DNA of 64,000 nt from Montifringilla adamsi (Eukaryota > Chordata > Aves > Passeriformes > Passeridae): assembly GCA_017590115.1 (NCBI GenBank), contig JAGGNK010008670.1:1-64000 (forward strand). The letters are read 5' to 3'. Each line of letters starts with the position of its first letter. Within the stretch, counting starts at the first letter, position 1. The notes below the pieces were generated by a model that searched no databases, had not been told where the DNA came from, and was given only the letters and a program-made list of their open reading frames with translations. A program made the position numbers and the translations under genes. Of the stretch, positions 52,901 through 64,000 are shown one piece after another.

Positions 52901-55900
52901 ACTGGAATCTACAGAGTTACCTACAGAAGACACAAAGCACTTCCAAGTGCAGTATTTGCTTTTCAGGTATTACAGACATATTTTCCCTTTTATGGGTTAA
53001 TTTAATACAAAAAACCAAACTGTGTTGTGTGTTTTGTCTCTTTGAAAGGAAACTCCTGATATTTTGACTTCTGGGGTTTTTATAAGGTTTCTTTTGAACT
53101 GAGAAAATCATGGGATACTGAGGAAAGTCCATTTTTTAGTATCTTGGAATATTTCACTTGGAAGGGGATCTGCAACAATCATCTAGTGCAATTGCCTGAC
53201 CACTTCAGGAGTGAGCCACTGTTGAAGTGTATTGTTAAAGGCACAGTCCAAACGCCGCTTAAACAGTGACAGGTCTAGGGCATCAACCATCTCTCTAGAA
53301 AGCCTATTCAGTGTTTCACCACTCTTGGTAAGAAAATGGTTCCTCATGTCAAGTGTAAACCTCCCCTGGCAAAGCTTTGAGCCTTTCCCAGGATCCCATG
53401 GAGAAGAGTTCAGCACCTGCATCTCCAGGTCCTCTCCTCAGAAAGCCGATTTAGTCTTCCTTTTTCACCAAAATTTCTGTCAAAAGCTAAGGAAGAATTG
53501 ATGCCAGCGTCCAACAGTGAATTCCAAAGCCAAGCAGGGAAAAGGATGACACATAGTAGGAAAAAAATAGTGTTGGACATGGCATGGTGTTCCATATAGC
53601 TCAGTGGAGTAAAAAGAAAGAGGAAAAAAAAGGTTAAATTGAGGTCAAAATCAGTTGTGGGATTACTTCAGTGATGCCAAACTTTGACATGCATCTTGCA
53701 GGCAAGCAAAGAGAGAGGATTTCGGTTGCTGGAACTCTTATTAATAGATTTCTGTCTAGCTGTGCCATGTGCTTCTTGGCATTGGTATTAATGGCATTGG
53801 TAGTAGGAGTGTGCATTGTTGTTGAGTGTTAAAACATGAGCTTTGCCTCTTGTAGCCAGTGCTGTTTACTTGTCCAAAGTATATAATCATAATTTTTCAC
53901 TGCAGTCCATGGTTTTTTTTTTTCTTTTTTCCTAGACGTTTTGCACCTGACCAGTCGCCTTTTGGGTTTTGTGAAGAGATGAAGTTGCACTCTGTTCAAC
54001 TGCTTCCTGTATACCAGACAGGTAAATGGATATGCATGAGTACGCCGTGGAGTGTGTCACAGGAGGCTTGTGAAAGGAAGGAGATTCCTTGTGTATCCTC
54101 TTTCATACACTGTGTAATTTCTGTATTATTTGTTTTTAAATTGAGATATTTTCTCCCTTTTCAATGATTTAAACTGAGCTTCTGTTAACAAAAAAGTATT
54201 TTAATTCCTCCAAGTTCTACATAAACCTCAAACTAAAATATCAATTCAACGCACTGTGTGACTAAATCAGCTTTTATCAGTTCTTTACCAATACATTTTG
54301 TGTTGCAAAACAGTTACTCTTTACATTACATTAATAAAATTCTTCTTAGTGTTACAAGACTGCCACTCAGCCAACCGAGGAAATCAGAGTAGTAATCCTT
54401 AATAATCACTGGTTACCTTTCTGAAGGGCCTTAATTAAAACTGGAAGGGATGAATGCAGATTTTAGGGGTTCACTAGCTCAAGCCCCAGAAGACCCATGG
54501 AAGAATTTAATGCTGTATGTTTGCAGTCAGATTTCGTAGACTCATAGAATGTACTGAGTTGGAAGGGACTCACAAGAACCATCGAATCCAACTCCTGGCC
54601 CTGTGCAGGAGAACCCTAAGAATCCCACCAAGTGCCTGGGAGCATTTTCCAAATGCTCCTTGAGCTCTGGCAGGCTTGGGCCATGACCACTGCCTTGAGG
54701 AGCCTGTTCCAATGCCTGAAAACCCTCTGGGAAAAGAGCCTTTTCCTAATAGCCAACCTAAACCTCCCCTGACGCAGCTTCATTCCCTCAGGAACTGCAT
54801 GTGGAGTGCTCTTAGATCTCTGCTTAACCTCCAGGCTGAACAAACCAAGTGTCCTCAGCCACTCCTCCTATGACCTCCACTCCAGACTCTTCACCATCTT
54901 TTCAGCCCTCCCTTATTCTCTTGTCTAATAGGTTTGTATCCTTCTTGTATTATAGTGCCCCCAGGACTCAAGCTAATGCTGCCCCAGTGCAGAGCAGAGC
55001 GGGACAATCCCATCCCTGCACCCCCAGCAATGCTGTGCCTGATGCATCTAGGATATGGTTGGCCCTTGACTTTTACTGACTCCTCGCTCAGTTTGAGATG
55101 GTTTACTGTCTGCTAAGTAGCAATGCCTCATTTAACTTGCAGCTGACTGAAAAGAATGAGCTACTTGCTATTTAACTCCAGCTGTCTTATGCTCTTGTGT
55201 GATTTACAGGCTTTGATAAGAGGGTCTCTAGAATATGATCACAGCTGTTACCTGCTAAAGTGGCATCCTAATAAATTCTGCAATTTCCGGCCTTTCCTTC
55301 CCTTAAGAAATACCTACTTTTTTGTGAGCTGCAGCTCTGGATGAGCATTCATTCCAACTCAAAAGTAATTGTCTAAGATCGGGCTTTCAGTCCATGGATG
55401 CTTAGTTCTGGTGACTTTAGAACTCTCTGATGCTGTTATGTCTATAGAATTTCTTCACTAGGTGCTACATTCATATTTTTGTGAAACTGCTTCCAAATGA
55501 GGTTACATGTCATACAATTTTTTGACACTGAGCTTCTTATAAAACTTCTTTTTACTAGCTACTAAGAAAACTAGCCTGCAACTTGGGCAGGTTTTATTCT
55601 GTCTCTTAGGCATCAGGCTTGGAATGGAATTGCCAGGTTTTTATTTATGAAGTACATAAAATGCCTTTCTCACTGTTACATTTAGGAATTTCTGCAACAG
55701 CCTATGAGGAAACTGAGAACAAGAGAAAACTTCTGAGTCTCTTCTGCTTTTTCTCTTTACCTCATGTTGGATATCTCTACTCTCTTGGGAAGTTAGTAGA
55801 ACTAATTTCTACTTACCAATATTCAGAGAAGTCAGAGCAGGCAGTCCTCACTCCACAGTTTCTGCACGTCATTACAAGGTACTAGGCTTATGGTTTTACT

Positions 55901-58900
55901 GATAGTATTACTATGTTTCTCTGTGCTGCTGTCTGATACATCCTTCTTAGCCTCCTGGAAATCTCTGGGCAGGCTCATCTGCTACTTCAGCATACCCTCC
56001 TGCTTGGGCTTTTAAGCCCATTTCTTCAAAGGAAAAATAACTGATTAACTGTAGTCTTGGCTACCTGACTTTTGCAAATCTTAATTTCTTTTCTTCATTG
56101 TTGTGTTTTCTTCTTTTCCTCTAGTCAGAACCTGCAGTGCTTCACAGTGCGATGCAGTGCAGCAGCAGCTCGTGGTGAGGATCCGTATATTGACACAACC
56201 GTGAAGGTACACCTCTCATTACCTCACTAACAGAGTGGGGGTAGTGGTACGGCACTTAGTTGACTTAAGGTTTGAAATCCTGTTCGTTTCTGGTGGCTGA
56301 ACCAATAAAATAACATCCAAAATGAATGGCATTTGTATTCTGGTGATCTACAGATGTCTCAATGAAACAATCTATTATTGCCGTGTAAAATTTTAAACAT
56401 TATAGAATGTTTTCAAAAACATGAAAAGCTATAAAATAACTTATTTTCAAAACTAAATTCCATGCTTTTCTGTATAAAATTGACCAAAGAGTGCAGAGTT
56501 TTCTTTTATTGTATGATGTTTCTCTCTCTTAGGTGTCCTTGAAAAACCAGTTTTTCTAAGAGGCCTGTAGGCAATCGAGCAAGTCTGCTACCAGATACTT
56601 AGAGCATGTTTTTTAGGAGGAGGGCTTTTGATTCTTGGAGGTCTTAACTTTTCCCCTTCCTTAAATTGCTTATCAGTAAAAATCTATTGAATGTAAAGAT
56701 TGTGATACACATTAATAAAAGTAGTAGGAAAGATAGATGGAGGTATATTTTAAGGTAGCATTTAAGGATTTCTTCTGAGCATGTAGACAGCAGATATAAA
56801 GAAACCATAGGACAGCAGAAGTTTTATAAAATTTTCAAGAGCCAAACATGTATTCTCTGCTCTGGATAGCTAATACCAGCACGTGACACAATCTCTCCTG
56901 TCCATTCTCTAGCCTCAGCTTTCTGCATTTTCACTGTGGGTTACATTCAAATCCATCACAGTTCCTCCAGTCAGTCAACAGGCTGCCTCTTGTGTCTGTA
57001 GGAGTTCTGGAGAGGTGCGAAGGCTGCAGTCCTACACAGATTTCTGTGCTGCAGCTTACCATCCACAGTGTGCCCATCAGCTTTGGCATAGATCCTTCCA
57101 CAGGCTGCAGTCCCTCAGGGGCGTCCCTGCGCTGGTGTGAGTCCTTCATGGGCCAGTTCCCTCATGGGTGTCCCTGCCCTAGTGTGGAGTTTGAAGTCTC
57201 ATGGTGGTTATTTTTATTATTTGCCATTACTATTTTTCCTGCTGTTTTTTTAAACCAGGTTTAGAGCTGCCTCATTCTGGGTCTCACTGGCCCAGGGCAG
57301 TCCAGAGCCTCCAGACCACCACTGTAGGCCTCCATGTCTTAAAAGAAATGTTGAGGTGTCTTCAAAAAGCAGGTTACTCATGTAGCACTGTGTTGTCTTG
57401 TTTCACTATGTATGTTAATTTGTAAGTGTAGTATTTTATCTTTTTAAAGCTGTAAATTTAAACATATTTCTGTGCAAATGAGGCTGCATTTTTCAATTTT
57501 TAGTGCAGTATAGATGATAGCATATGTTTTACGTGAAAAGTGTATATAGAACAACTCGGGAAAATAATACTAGCTATGTAAGGTAACAATAGACAAGCAA
57601 ATATAATACTTCTATCTGTAATTGCTTTTTGTAAGCAACTGAAATCAAGACTTTTATAACTAGTGGCCAAATTCAAACTAATCGGGGTAAAGTTTTCTGC
57701 TTTAGGCATCTACCTGAGGTTCAGTTATTTAAGAAACATAGCTGAAACTGTGCAGTTGTTTTGAAGAGTGAAATAATTTTTTTTTTCACTCATTATTAAA
57801 TGATTCTTGTCAGGCCTTTATGAGTATTTTTATTCTTGCTTAAATGAAGCACTCAAAGTTAGGCAAGCTAGTGAATGTTTTTAATGTCAGATCATTGTAC
57901 AAAGGTTACTTTTTTTTCTGATTTATTTAAAAACTCAATGTACATACCAAGTGAAATTACAAAACAGTCACTTTCCTTTATAGGCTTGTCCACCTGTCAC
58001 ACTGGATGTCTGTACATTAAGAATGCAGCTTTTTATAGGACCAAGAGCTATCTGTCATTTCAAAAACCATATAATTCTTTTGACTAAGGCAGACACAGAA
58101 GATATTACTGAAAGAAGAAAGCCTACAAGAAGGATGCTGTAAGGATTTGTGTCTTTTAGGGATCTGGTACTTACAGATCTGTGTACAGTGCTGAACTTGT
58201 GGATATTGCAATTTAGGAGTGGTTCCTCTGCTGAAAACTATTGAGAAATAATTGCCTTCTAAGTGACTGAGAAGAGCAATCAAGGTTTTTTGGTTTTTTT
58301 TTTTTTTAATTCTATTTTTATATTTACTGACATAGAAGAAATAATGTAAGTAAAAAATGTAGAGTACCAAAAATATGTAGTGCCAAAGCTACAGGTTACA
58401 AAATACGTTGCAGCACAAAATTAAATGTCTTATCTTTGCCTAAGGGTTCTTGCCAAGAAAGTTGTGAACGTCACTGTAGTTATCCATCCATGACAAAAGT
58501 TGGTCAGACTTTGCCCCAAGTTAGAGTTGTAGAATGTGTTTAGCCAGAGGTATATGTGACTTTTTATAAGTTTCCAGGGAAACCGCTATTGCCTTTCCAT
58601 TTTTGAAGGCTTTTCATAAAACAGCTAAGCAGTTATTCTAAGCAGTTATTCAGAAACCACATTTATTAAACTCAGTTTAAGTTAATTAACAAGAGTGGGA
58701 CAGCTTTAGTTGATTAAGGAGTTAGTTGACCCAGTATTTCCTAAAGTCCAGAGCAGACATTATTCAGAAGAAGATAAGGAGAAGCCTGTCAGGAAAAATG
58801 ACTATTCAAAATACTGTAGTTTTCTTGTGTAAAGCACATTTTCTGCCTGTTGCATTGTTTCAAGTATTCAAATATTCTATCAAATTGGCATTTGAAGAAT

Positions 58901-61900
58901 ATATACCTTTTGCCTTCTGTAAAGAATATAATGGACAAACACTAAGCTACATAGCACAATCATTTGAAAATAAAGATGTAAACATCTTTACATCTGCACA
59001 GTTAAAATAAAATTTAAAAACAGAACAAAAAGAGTGCTTTCTTATAGTGTTTTTAACCTTAGGGCTTTATTACCAAACCAAAGTTTTAGAATAAAAGTAT
59101 TCTGATAGCTCTTTATGCCATGTGTTGGCAAGCACTTTGATAGAGCTGCGGGGGCAACCATGCACTAAGTCCTTACGGGAGATTAAACAGCTAATTTAAT
59201 TTACTCAACTGTTCGAGGTCTGGTTGGATAAGGCCCTGGGCAGTCTGACCTGTTCAGTGGGTGGAATCCCACGCCTATGATCAGGGGGTTAGAACTAGGT
59301 GATCTTTAAGGTCCAAGCCAAGCCATTTGATGATTCTATGATTCCTGATACTCTCTGGTGTTAAGCACAGGAGAAGGTGTAGTGGACAGTTCTGATGATG
59401 ACTCTTATGTGTTAACATGCCTATCCCTGGTGTGTTACTAGCCAGTATGACTTAAATTCACAGCTTTACTCTCCAGTACTGGTCTGCAGACATACCTATT
59501 TATGCATTTGAATTACAAAATTAGTGGGGTTTTTTTTGGTTGCATAGTGTTTATTTCAACACTGACAACTCAACTCTTTTCTCTAGTTCCAGAAAGGCTG
59601 ACAGCATCAAATCCAGAACAAATTCTGAGTCAGAGCCTGGTTGGAATTTATATATTATAAACACTGTTTCAACAATTCAGCTTTACAGAGAAATGGTATT
59701 GCCCAACTCCTGCTTTTGTTATTTGCTAACTAAAAATAAGTACTGCTAGTTAATCTCTGATGTATGTCATTGCTGAATATGGTGTAATATATTTCTTGTA
59801 AATAGCCCATAATCCTATTTCAAACACATGCTGTCCTCATTAAAATTATTCCTGTATATTCTTAATTTTTGTCAGCAGCCTAAGTATATGCTGTGTCTGT
59901 TCTAGGTAGAATATAGTAGAACTTATGAAAATGTTAAAACTGAGAGCTGCATCCATCTTCTAAGTGAGGCTCACTTACTGGTCAGAGCAGCTATAATGGA
60001 CCCTCATTTCCTTGAATCAGATGAGAAGGAAGATCTTCTAAGAGCATTCAGAGAAAGTTGCGCCTTCTTAGGAGACTGCTACAGCAGGTATGTTTTAGTT
60101 ATCAAAGTGGCATAGGCGTGTGTTTCCAGTGGTGTAACCTTAAAATGAAAATCCTTAATTCTTTGCTATTTTACATTAGTATTGCATATGTCATACAAAC
60201 CTTTCTGTTTTACAAAACCAGCTTAGTCTTGTCTTCTCTTCTGGTTGTCTTTATTGTCATTAAACAGAATTCAATTATTCAGAATTATGTTGAATTCAAC
60301 AGAATTATGTTGAATATGAACAATATGTGCAGATAACTATGTGCCTGCGACTTTGTTTGATGTACTTTTAGTTCTTACAAAGAGTGATGGCAAAAGCATT
60401 GCCCTTAGTTGTATTGTTATTTTTTTTCCTTCCTCTGTATTTCCTTCAGGTTTGACACAAAGGATTACCACCTTGCTTTGCCATACTACAGAATGTCAGG
60501 TTTATCCATGACTGAAGTTTTAAAGAGACTAGTTGCAGAAGGTGATGAAGTTCAGACATATGAGAGAGGATTTATATTTTACTTAACTCATTCTCTTAAT
60601 GAAGACTCAAATGAAGAATTAAGTAAGGTAGAAATAAGTTGGTTTATTTGTAGTCTGCTAATTTAGTTCTGATTTTAAGAATTGTGTATCAAATACTAAT
60701 CACTTTCCCTTTGAAAATGCTGAGCTGCTTTTTTAGTTTTACAGGGGTTTTTTTCCACATTATTTTTATTTTCCCACTGTTGTTGGATAGCAAGCAGCAC
60801 CTGTGATGCTTTGGACTGCATTCCAGTAACACCTTACAGGTTTGGCTATCATGATGCATGTTGCTATGATGTGGTTCCCACTTGCACAGATACACTTCTG
60901 TTTTAGGAAAGCCCTGCCTCAAATTTCTGTCATCTCCCATTTCTGTAGCAAAACAAGCTGTTTCTTTGATCACTGCTAAATTGTACAGATTGCTAAAAAC
61001 AATTCATTTTGTTGGTAGATGTTCTCCTACCAGAATGTGCCAGAATATGGGTTGAATCACTACCAGTTATAAATCCTTTACTTTTACCAGTAGGGGAGAG
61101 AGGCAGGAAAGGTGCTGTGATTTGATACCTAAGCTGAACTTGTCAGTTTTTTTTAAAATATAAACAAACCTGCCACAAAAAACAAAATAACACAACTGCA
61201 CTACTTTCATATGCCATAGAAGAATGTACATCTGCAAAGGTCTAAACTGTCAAATGGCTTTTATTTCAATAGGAATCAGGAAATAAAGTTCTCCAGATAT
61301 TCTATCTCGCGGACCCTGTGCAGCTGCCTGATATCCTTTGCAGTCCCAGCATGAGAAACATATGTCCTTTGACAGCTGTGAAGTATCTTCAGAAAGTAGA
61401 AAAGATGATGCCATCAGTGGTCCTGACACTTACTAAGGCTTTCTGGGCTCTGAAAATGGGAGACCTGGCAATGTATGAACATGAAATGCAGTCCTATAAG
61501 GAGGTAAAGTATGCCAAGAGCATGAGCAGTTCATGCTTTACAAAGTCCAGGGCAATAGTTTGACTTGTAGTTGCATTTTACAGTAAAAGAAGATTCCAGT
61601 CACTCCTCTTTCTCCTGATAGGCTGTGTAGGCTCCACTAAATGTCTGCAGTAACAGTAGAATGGAGGGCTGACATACACTGGGACTGTACAGTTTGCTCT
61701 GCAGATAGAGTAGTCTTGTCTTGGCAAAGACTTACAAAATAGGCAAGTTTTGAAGCTCTTTATTCTTGATCAGTTAGATGTTGTTTTACTGGGATGTAAC
61801 CAACTCTTCCAGTGCTCTTCAGCTGCATGGGAGGATTGTATAGTAGCATTTCTACACTTCTCTACCTGAAATTAATATGTCATATGCCCATCAAAACACC

Positions 61901-63350
61901 ATCTGTATGCAAACAGCCATTATAAAATTTTTGTTGAACAGAATATTTATCCATTGTGCTTACAAACTAAAGTTTCTATATACAATTTCACATTTTATGT
62001 GGAATCAAAGCACTTAACTCTTATTAAGACCAGATCAGAACCTACTTCAGAGCTATCAAAGTAAGAATTCATCATCATTGGGGGCAAAAATGTTAGTGGA
62101 GCTGTCTCTGCCACAGATGTTCACATTGTGTGAGACCAGTCTGTAAATTACTTCTTGTCGAGTTTGATCAAGACTGTGGAATATTAAAAGGTGATAGAGT
62201 TTGAAACAGAGACTTTTTCTTATAGTGGAATATTGGGAGTCTAAACATTTTTGAAATAAATGGATAGCTGATTCAAAGTTAGATATCGTGCTTTGGTGGA
62301 GAAAGTCCTGCAGAGTTTTTAAAGGTGGCTGGTTTTGAGTTGCAGGGTTGGAACTGTGGGGAGCTGTTTCAAAAATTATATTCAGCACCACCTGCTTTTG
62401 CAGCACGATCAAGTGAAATTGCCATGTTGTGAGCAAACACATTGCATGGATGTTATTTTGAGAATAAGGTGGCTTAGGCTTGAGTGTTTTTGGTTGGATT
62501 TTCTTTCTTTCTAATCTGATCTGTTAAATATGTTCTATTGCTCTTCACCTTTAAAAAAGCATTTTATTTCAAAGTAGGAAAAAACCACTTTCAGAAAGCT
62601 AAACTTAATATTTCTTCTAGGTCTGCCTTATATGTCTTGTGTAATTCATTTAATTTACTTAGGCATTATTTTTCCACTGTCTTTAAAATAGGAATAATAT
62701 ATTATACTCGTCTTCATAAGCACTCACATAACTCAAAATAGCTTCTTGTTGCACAAAGTGAAGCACATTTTGATCATTGTTTCAGGGGTATTTTCAAAAT
62801 AAAAATCACACTTCTGCAAAGTAGCCTCTTGAAAAGTCAGCCAGTGATTTTTCAAACCCCTCTGTTTATCAAATGTCTTGGATTACTTAGTGAAATCCAG
62901 TTTATGTGCACACTAACTCCATCTTTCAACTGCATATTACTTTCACTGTTTAAGCACAAGGCCTGTTTTTCAGGAGTCGCTGCTCCAGAATGTGGTTTGG
63001 ATCTCTGTCTCTGGAGAGCTACTCTATGAATTGCAGAAAGGATTTGCTTTCTTCCCTGACTACTTCCATCTAAATTTCACTGCCTGAGGAAATACTGAGT
63101 TTACTGAGTAGAATAATCTGTATATTGAATTCTTTACCTGATTTATGTCTGTTTATGTTTGTAGACAACACTGGCTTGCGGCTTCATTGGGCAGCCACGG
63201 CTCCTGCAGCAGCGTAAGGAAGGAATTGTTATGCCAACTGAGTTTGCTGTTCACCTGAAGGAGATGCAGCCTGGTTTACTGGTGGCTGCCACTGTGGCTT
63301 TACATGAGAACAGTAAAATTGAACTAGAAGAAGCAGATACCTTTTTCAAG
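49920..63350 (+). CDS. HPS3: HPS3, BLOC-2 subunit, first 12 coding exons (partial)
   Basis: HPS3 is a BLOC-2 subunit (with HPS5 and HPS6) that directs cargo to lysosome-related organelles such as melanosomes; human loss causes Hermansky-Pudlak syndrome 3. Exons: 49920-50142, 51024-51518, 52780-52966, 53936-54021, 55686-55878, 56125-56206, 57984-58138, 59587-59695, 59906-60087, 60450-60627, 61273-61503 and 63165-63350. They total 2307 nt or 769 codons, all in phase; human HPS3 has about 1004 residues, so roughly the last quarter lies beyond the window. The protein starts [19 protein letters not shown]; other clear matches are [43 protein letters not shown] and [19 protein letters not shown]. 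The clathrin-box LLDFE of the human protein reads VLDFE. The last donor is a weak GTTGGC. No frame-breaking change seen. Confidence 0.96.
50143..51023 (+). other. HPS3: HPS3 intron 1
   Basis: The first half is a GC-rich continuation of the CpG island, with long but non-conserved open frames in several phases. A TTTG microsatellite lies at about 50549-50570. No nested gene recognised. Confidence 0.8.
53140..53445 (-). mobile_element. CR1 LINE fragment in HPS3 intron 3
   Basis: Reverse-complement CR1 3' region. It includes the TTTCACCACTCTTGGTAAGAA block, AACCTCCCCTGGCAAAGCTT and CAATTGCCTGACCACTTCAGG. The opposite strand keeps an open frame through it, but that is repeat sequence, not HPS3. 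The right boundary is uncertain. Confidence 0.85.
54539..55075 (-). mobile_element. CR1 LINE fragment in HPS3 intron 4
   Basis: Reverse-complement CR1: starts ACTCATAGAATGTACTGAG, then GAGTTGGAAGGGACTCACAAG. It continues through the GGAGCATTTTCCAAATGCTCC, AGCCTGTTCCAATGCCTG and CCTAAACCTCCCCTGACGCAG blocks to GCTGTGCCTGATGCATCTAGG. At about 0.53 kb it is the longest CR1 copy in the window. Confidence 0.93.
56880..57320. repeat. GC-rich imperfect internal repeat in HPS3 intron 6
   Basis: Variants of a GGCTGCAGTCC...GGGCGTCCCTGC unit recur about every 35-40 bases (for example near 57102, 57140 and 57165), with words such as GGGTGTCCCTGCCC. The flanks are AT-rich, so this looks like an inserted repetitive element. 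I recall similar ladders in avian interspersed repeats but cannot assign a family. Confidence 0.5.
59205..59345 (+). mobile_element. CR1 LINE 3' end in HPS3 intron 7
   Basis: Sense CR1 3' terminus: GTCTGGTTGGATAAGGCCCTGGGC, then TTAGAACTAGGTGATCTTTAAGGTCC, and ending ATGATTCTATGATTC, the standard CR1 octamer tail. Confidence 0.92.
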
Positions 63351-64000
63351 GTTGGCCTGTGATCATGGTTTTGCTTCTATTTTTTTCATAGTGACATTGT
63401 TGTGGGAAAGAAAAGCAGCCTCAATTGCTCCTTCACTCACATTTCAGCATTTCTTCAGAAAAAGCAAGATGAGGGGTGGAGATAGTCTAGTCTTGATAGA
63501 TGGTTACAGAGTCAGAAACTGGACCTTCTGGAATGAAATACTGGTTAAGTGAAGCAAAAAAAGAAAGCAAAGGAAACAACCCATTAAGTTCTTTGCTTTT
63601 AACCTGTCATTTGAATGGAAAATACCCTGATCTCAGAACGCTTTCAGTGGCTTCCTAGTAACTGAGCTTCCTAAGGCCATGGAAATGTAATAGAATTTAG
63701 ATAAATTAATTCCATAATCTCCTTTTGAAGAAATCTTCAGAATTAAAACATTCTTCTAAAGAATCTGGCTTACATACGTAACAGATATATAATGTTCTGA
63801 TGATCTGTATAAATTGGTGAAAGAAAAGTACGTGTCTGCAGTTTATAAGAAGAAATACTAATAGTTTTTCTAGTGTCCCTGACGTTTTCTTTCTTTCAGC
63901 TGGGACTAGGCAGACATTTTTTTCTTTTATCTACAATGAACAGCAACACTTGGGTTAAAACATGTTCTTCAATGTACGTGTGTTGCAGTCTTACCTGTCA
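63351..64000 (+). other. HPS3: HPS3 intron 12, cut by window edge
   Basis: AT-rich intron sequence after the exon ending 63350. The next HPS3 exon (beginning VLCAKDED-like in mammals) was not found before the right edge, so the gene continues beyond the window. Confidence 0.75.

Overview
The window comes from a bird nuclear genome. It contains large intron-split genes with GT-AG junctions and CpG-island promoters, and several truncated CR1 LINE copies. It also holds a short element with a tRNA-Ile-like head and a CR1-like tail, a structure I associate with passerine SINEs (TguSINE1-type). A songbird-type genome is therefore an inference, not proven. Gene order is the vertebrate GYG1 - HLTF - HPS3 neighbourhood (human 3q24), with an alpha-tubulin gene inserted between the HLTF position and HPS3.

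Layout. 1-17.2 kb: gene-poor, with three simple or tandem repeats, two CR1 copies and a GC-rich NRF1-motif patch near 5.4 kb; no protein-coding gene recognised. 17.2-17.67 kb: a CR1 copy directly upstream of the next CpG island. 17.8-32.64 kb: complete GYG1 (glycogenin-1) on +, eight coding exons, 346 codons. 32.64-38.3 kb: intergenic, nothing recognised. 38.3-43.7 kb, minus strand: four decayed exons of HLTF in correct order, carrying frameshifts, a stop and a lost zinc ligand; about the first 740 codons are missing. 44.7-45.8 kb: CpG island, probably the old shared HLTF/tubulin promoter. 45.07-49.0 kb: complete five-exon alpha-tubulin gene on +, 450 codons. 49.26-49.37 kb: SINE. 49.8-64 kb: HPS3 on +, the first twelve coding exons (769 codons), running off the right edge.

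Function. GYG1 primes glycogen synthesis. The alpha-tubulin builds microtubules but has Asn instead of Lys at position 40, so it cannot carry the luminal acetyl mark. HPS3 is a BLOC-2 subunit for lysosome-related organelle (melanosome) trafficking. HLTF is normally a Rad5-type DNA translocase and ubiquitin ligase at stalled replication forks; the copy here appears dead. The genes are independent units, not a pathway.

Main points for follow-up are the HLTF unitary pseudogene, the K40-less alpha-tubulin next to it, and a few exon-like + strand open frames nested between the HLTF relics that I cannot name. Exon coordinates were read by eye from splice motifs and reading-frame continuity. GYG1, tubulin and HPS3 all keep phase across every junction.
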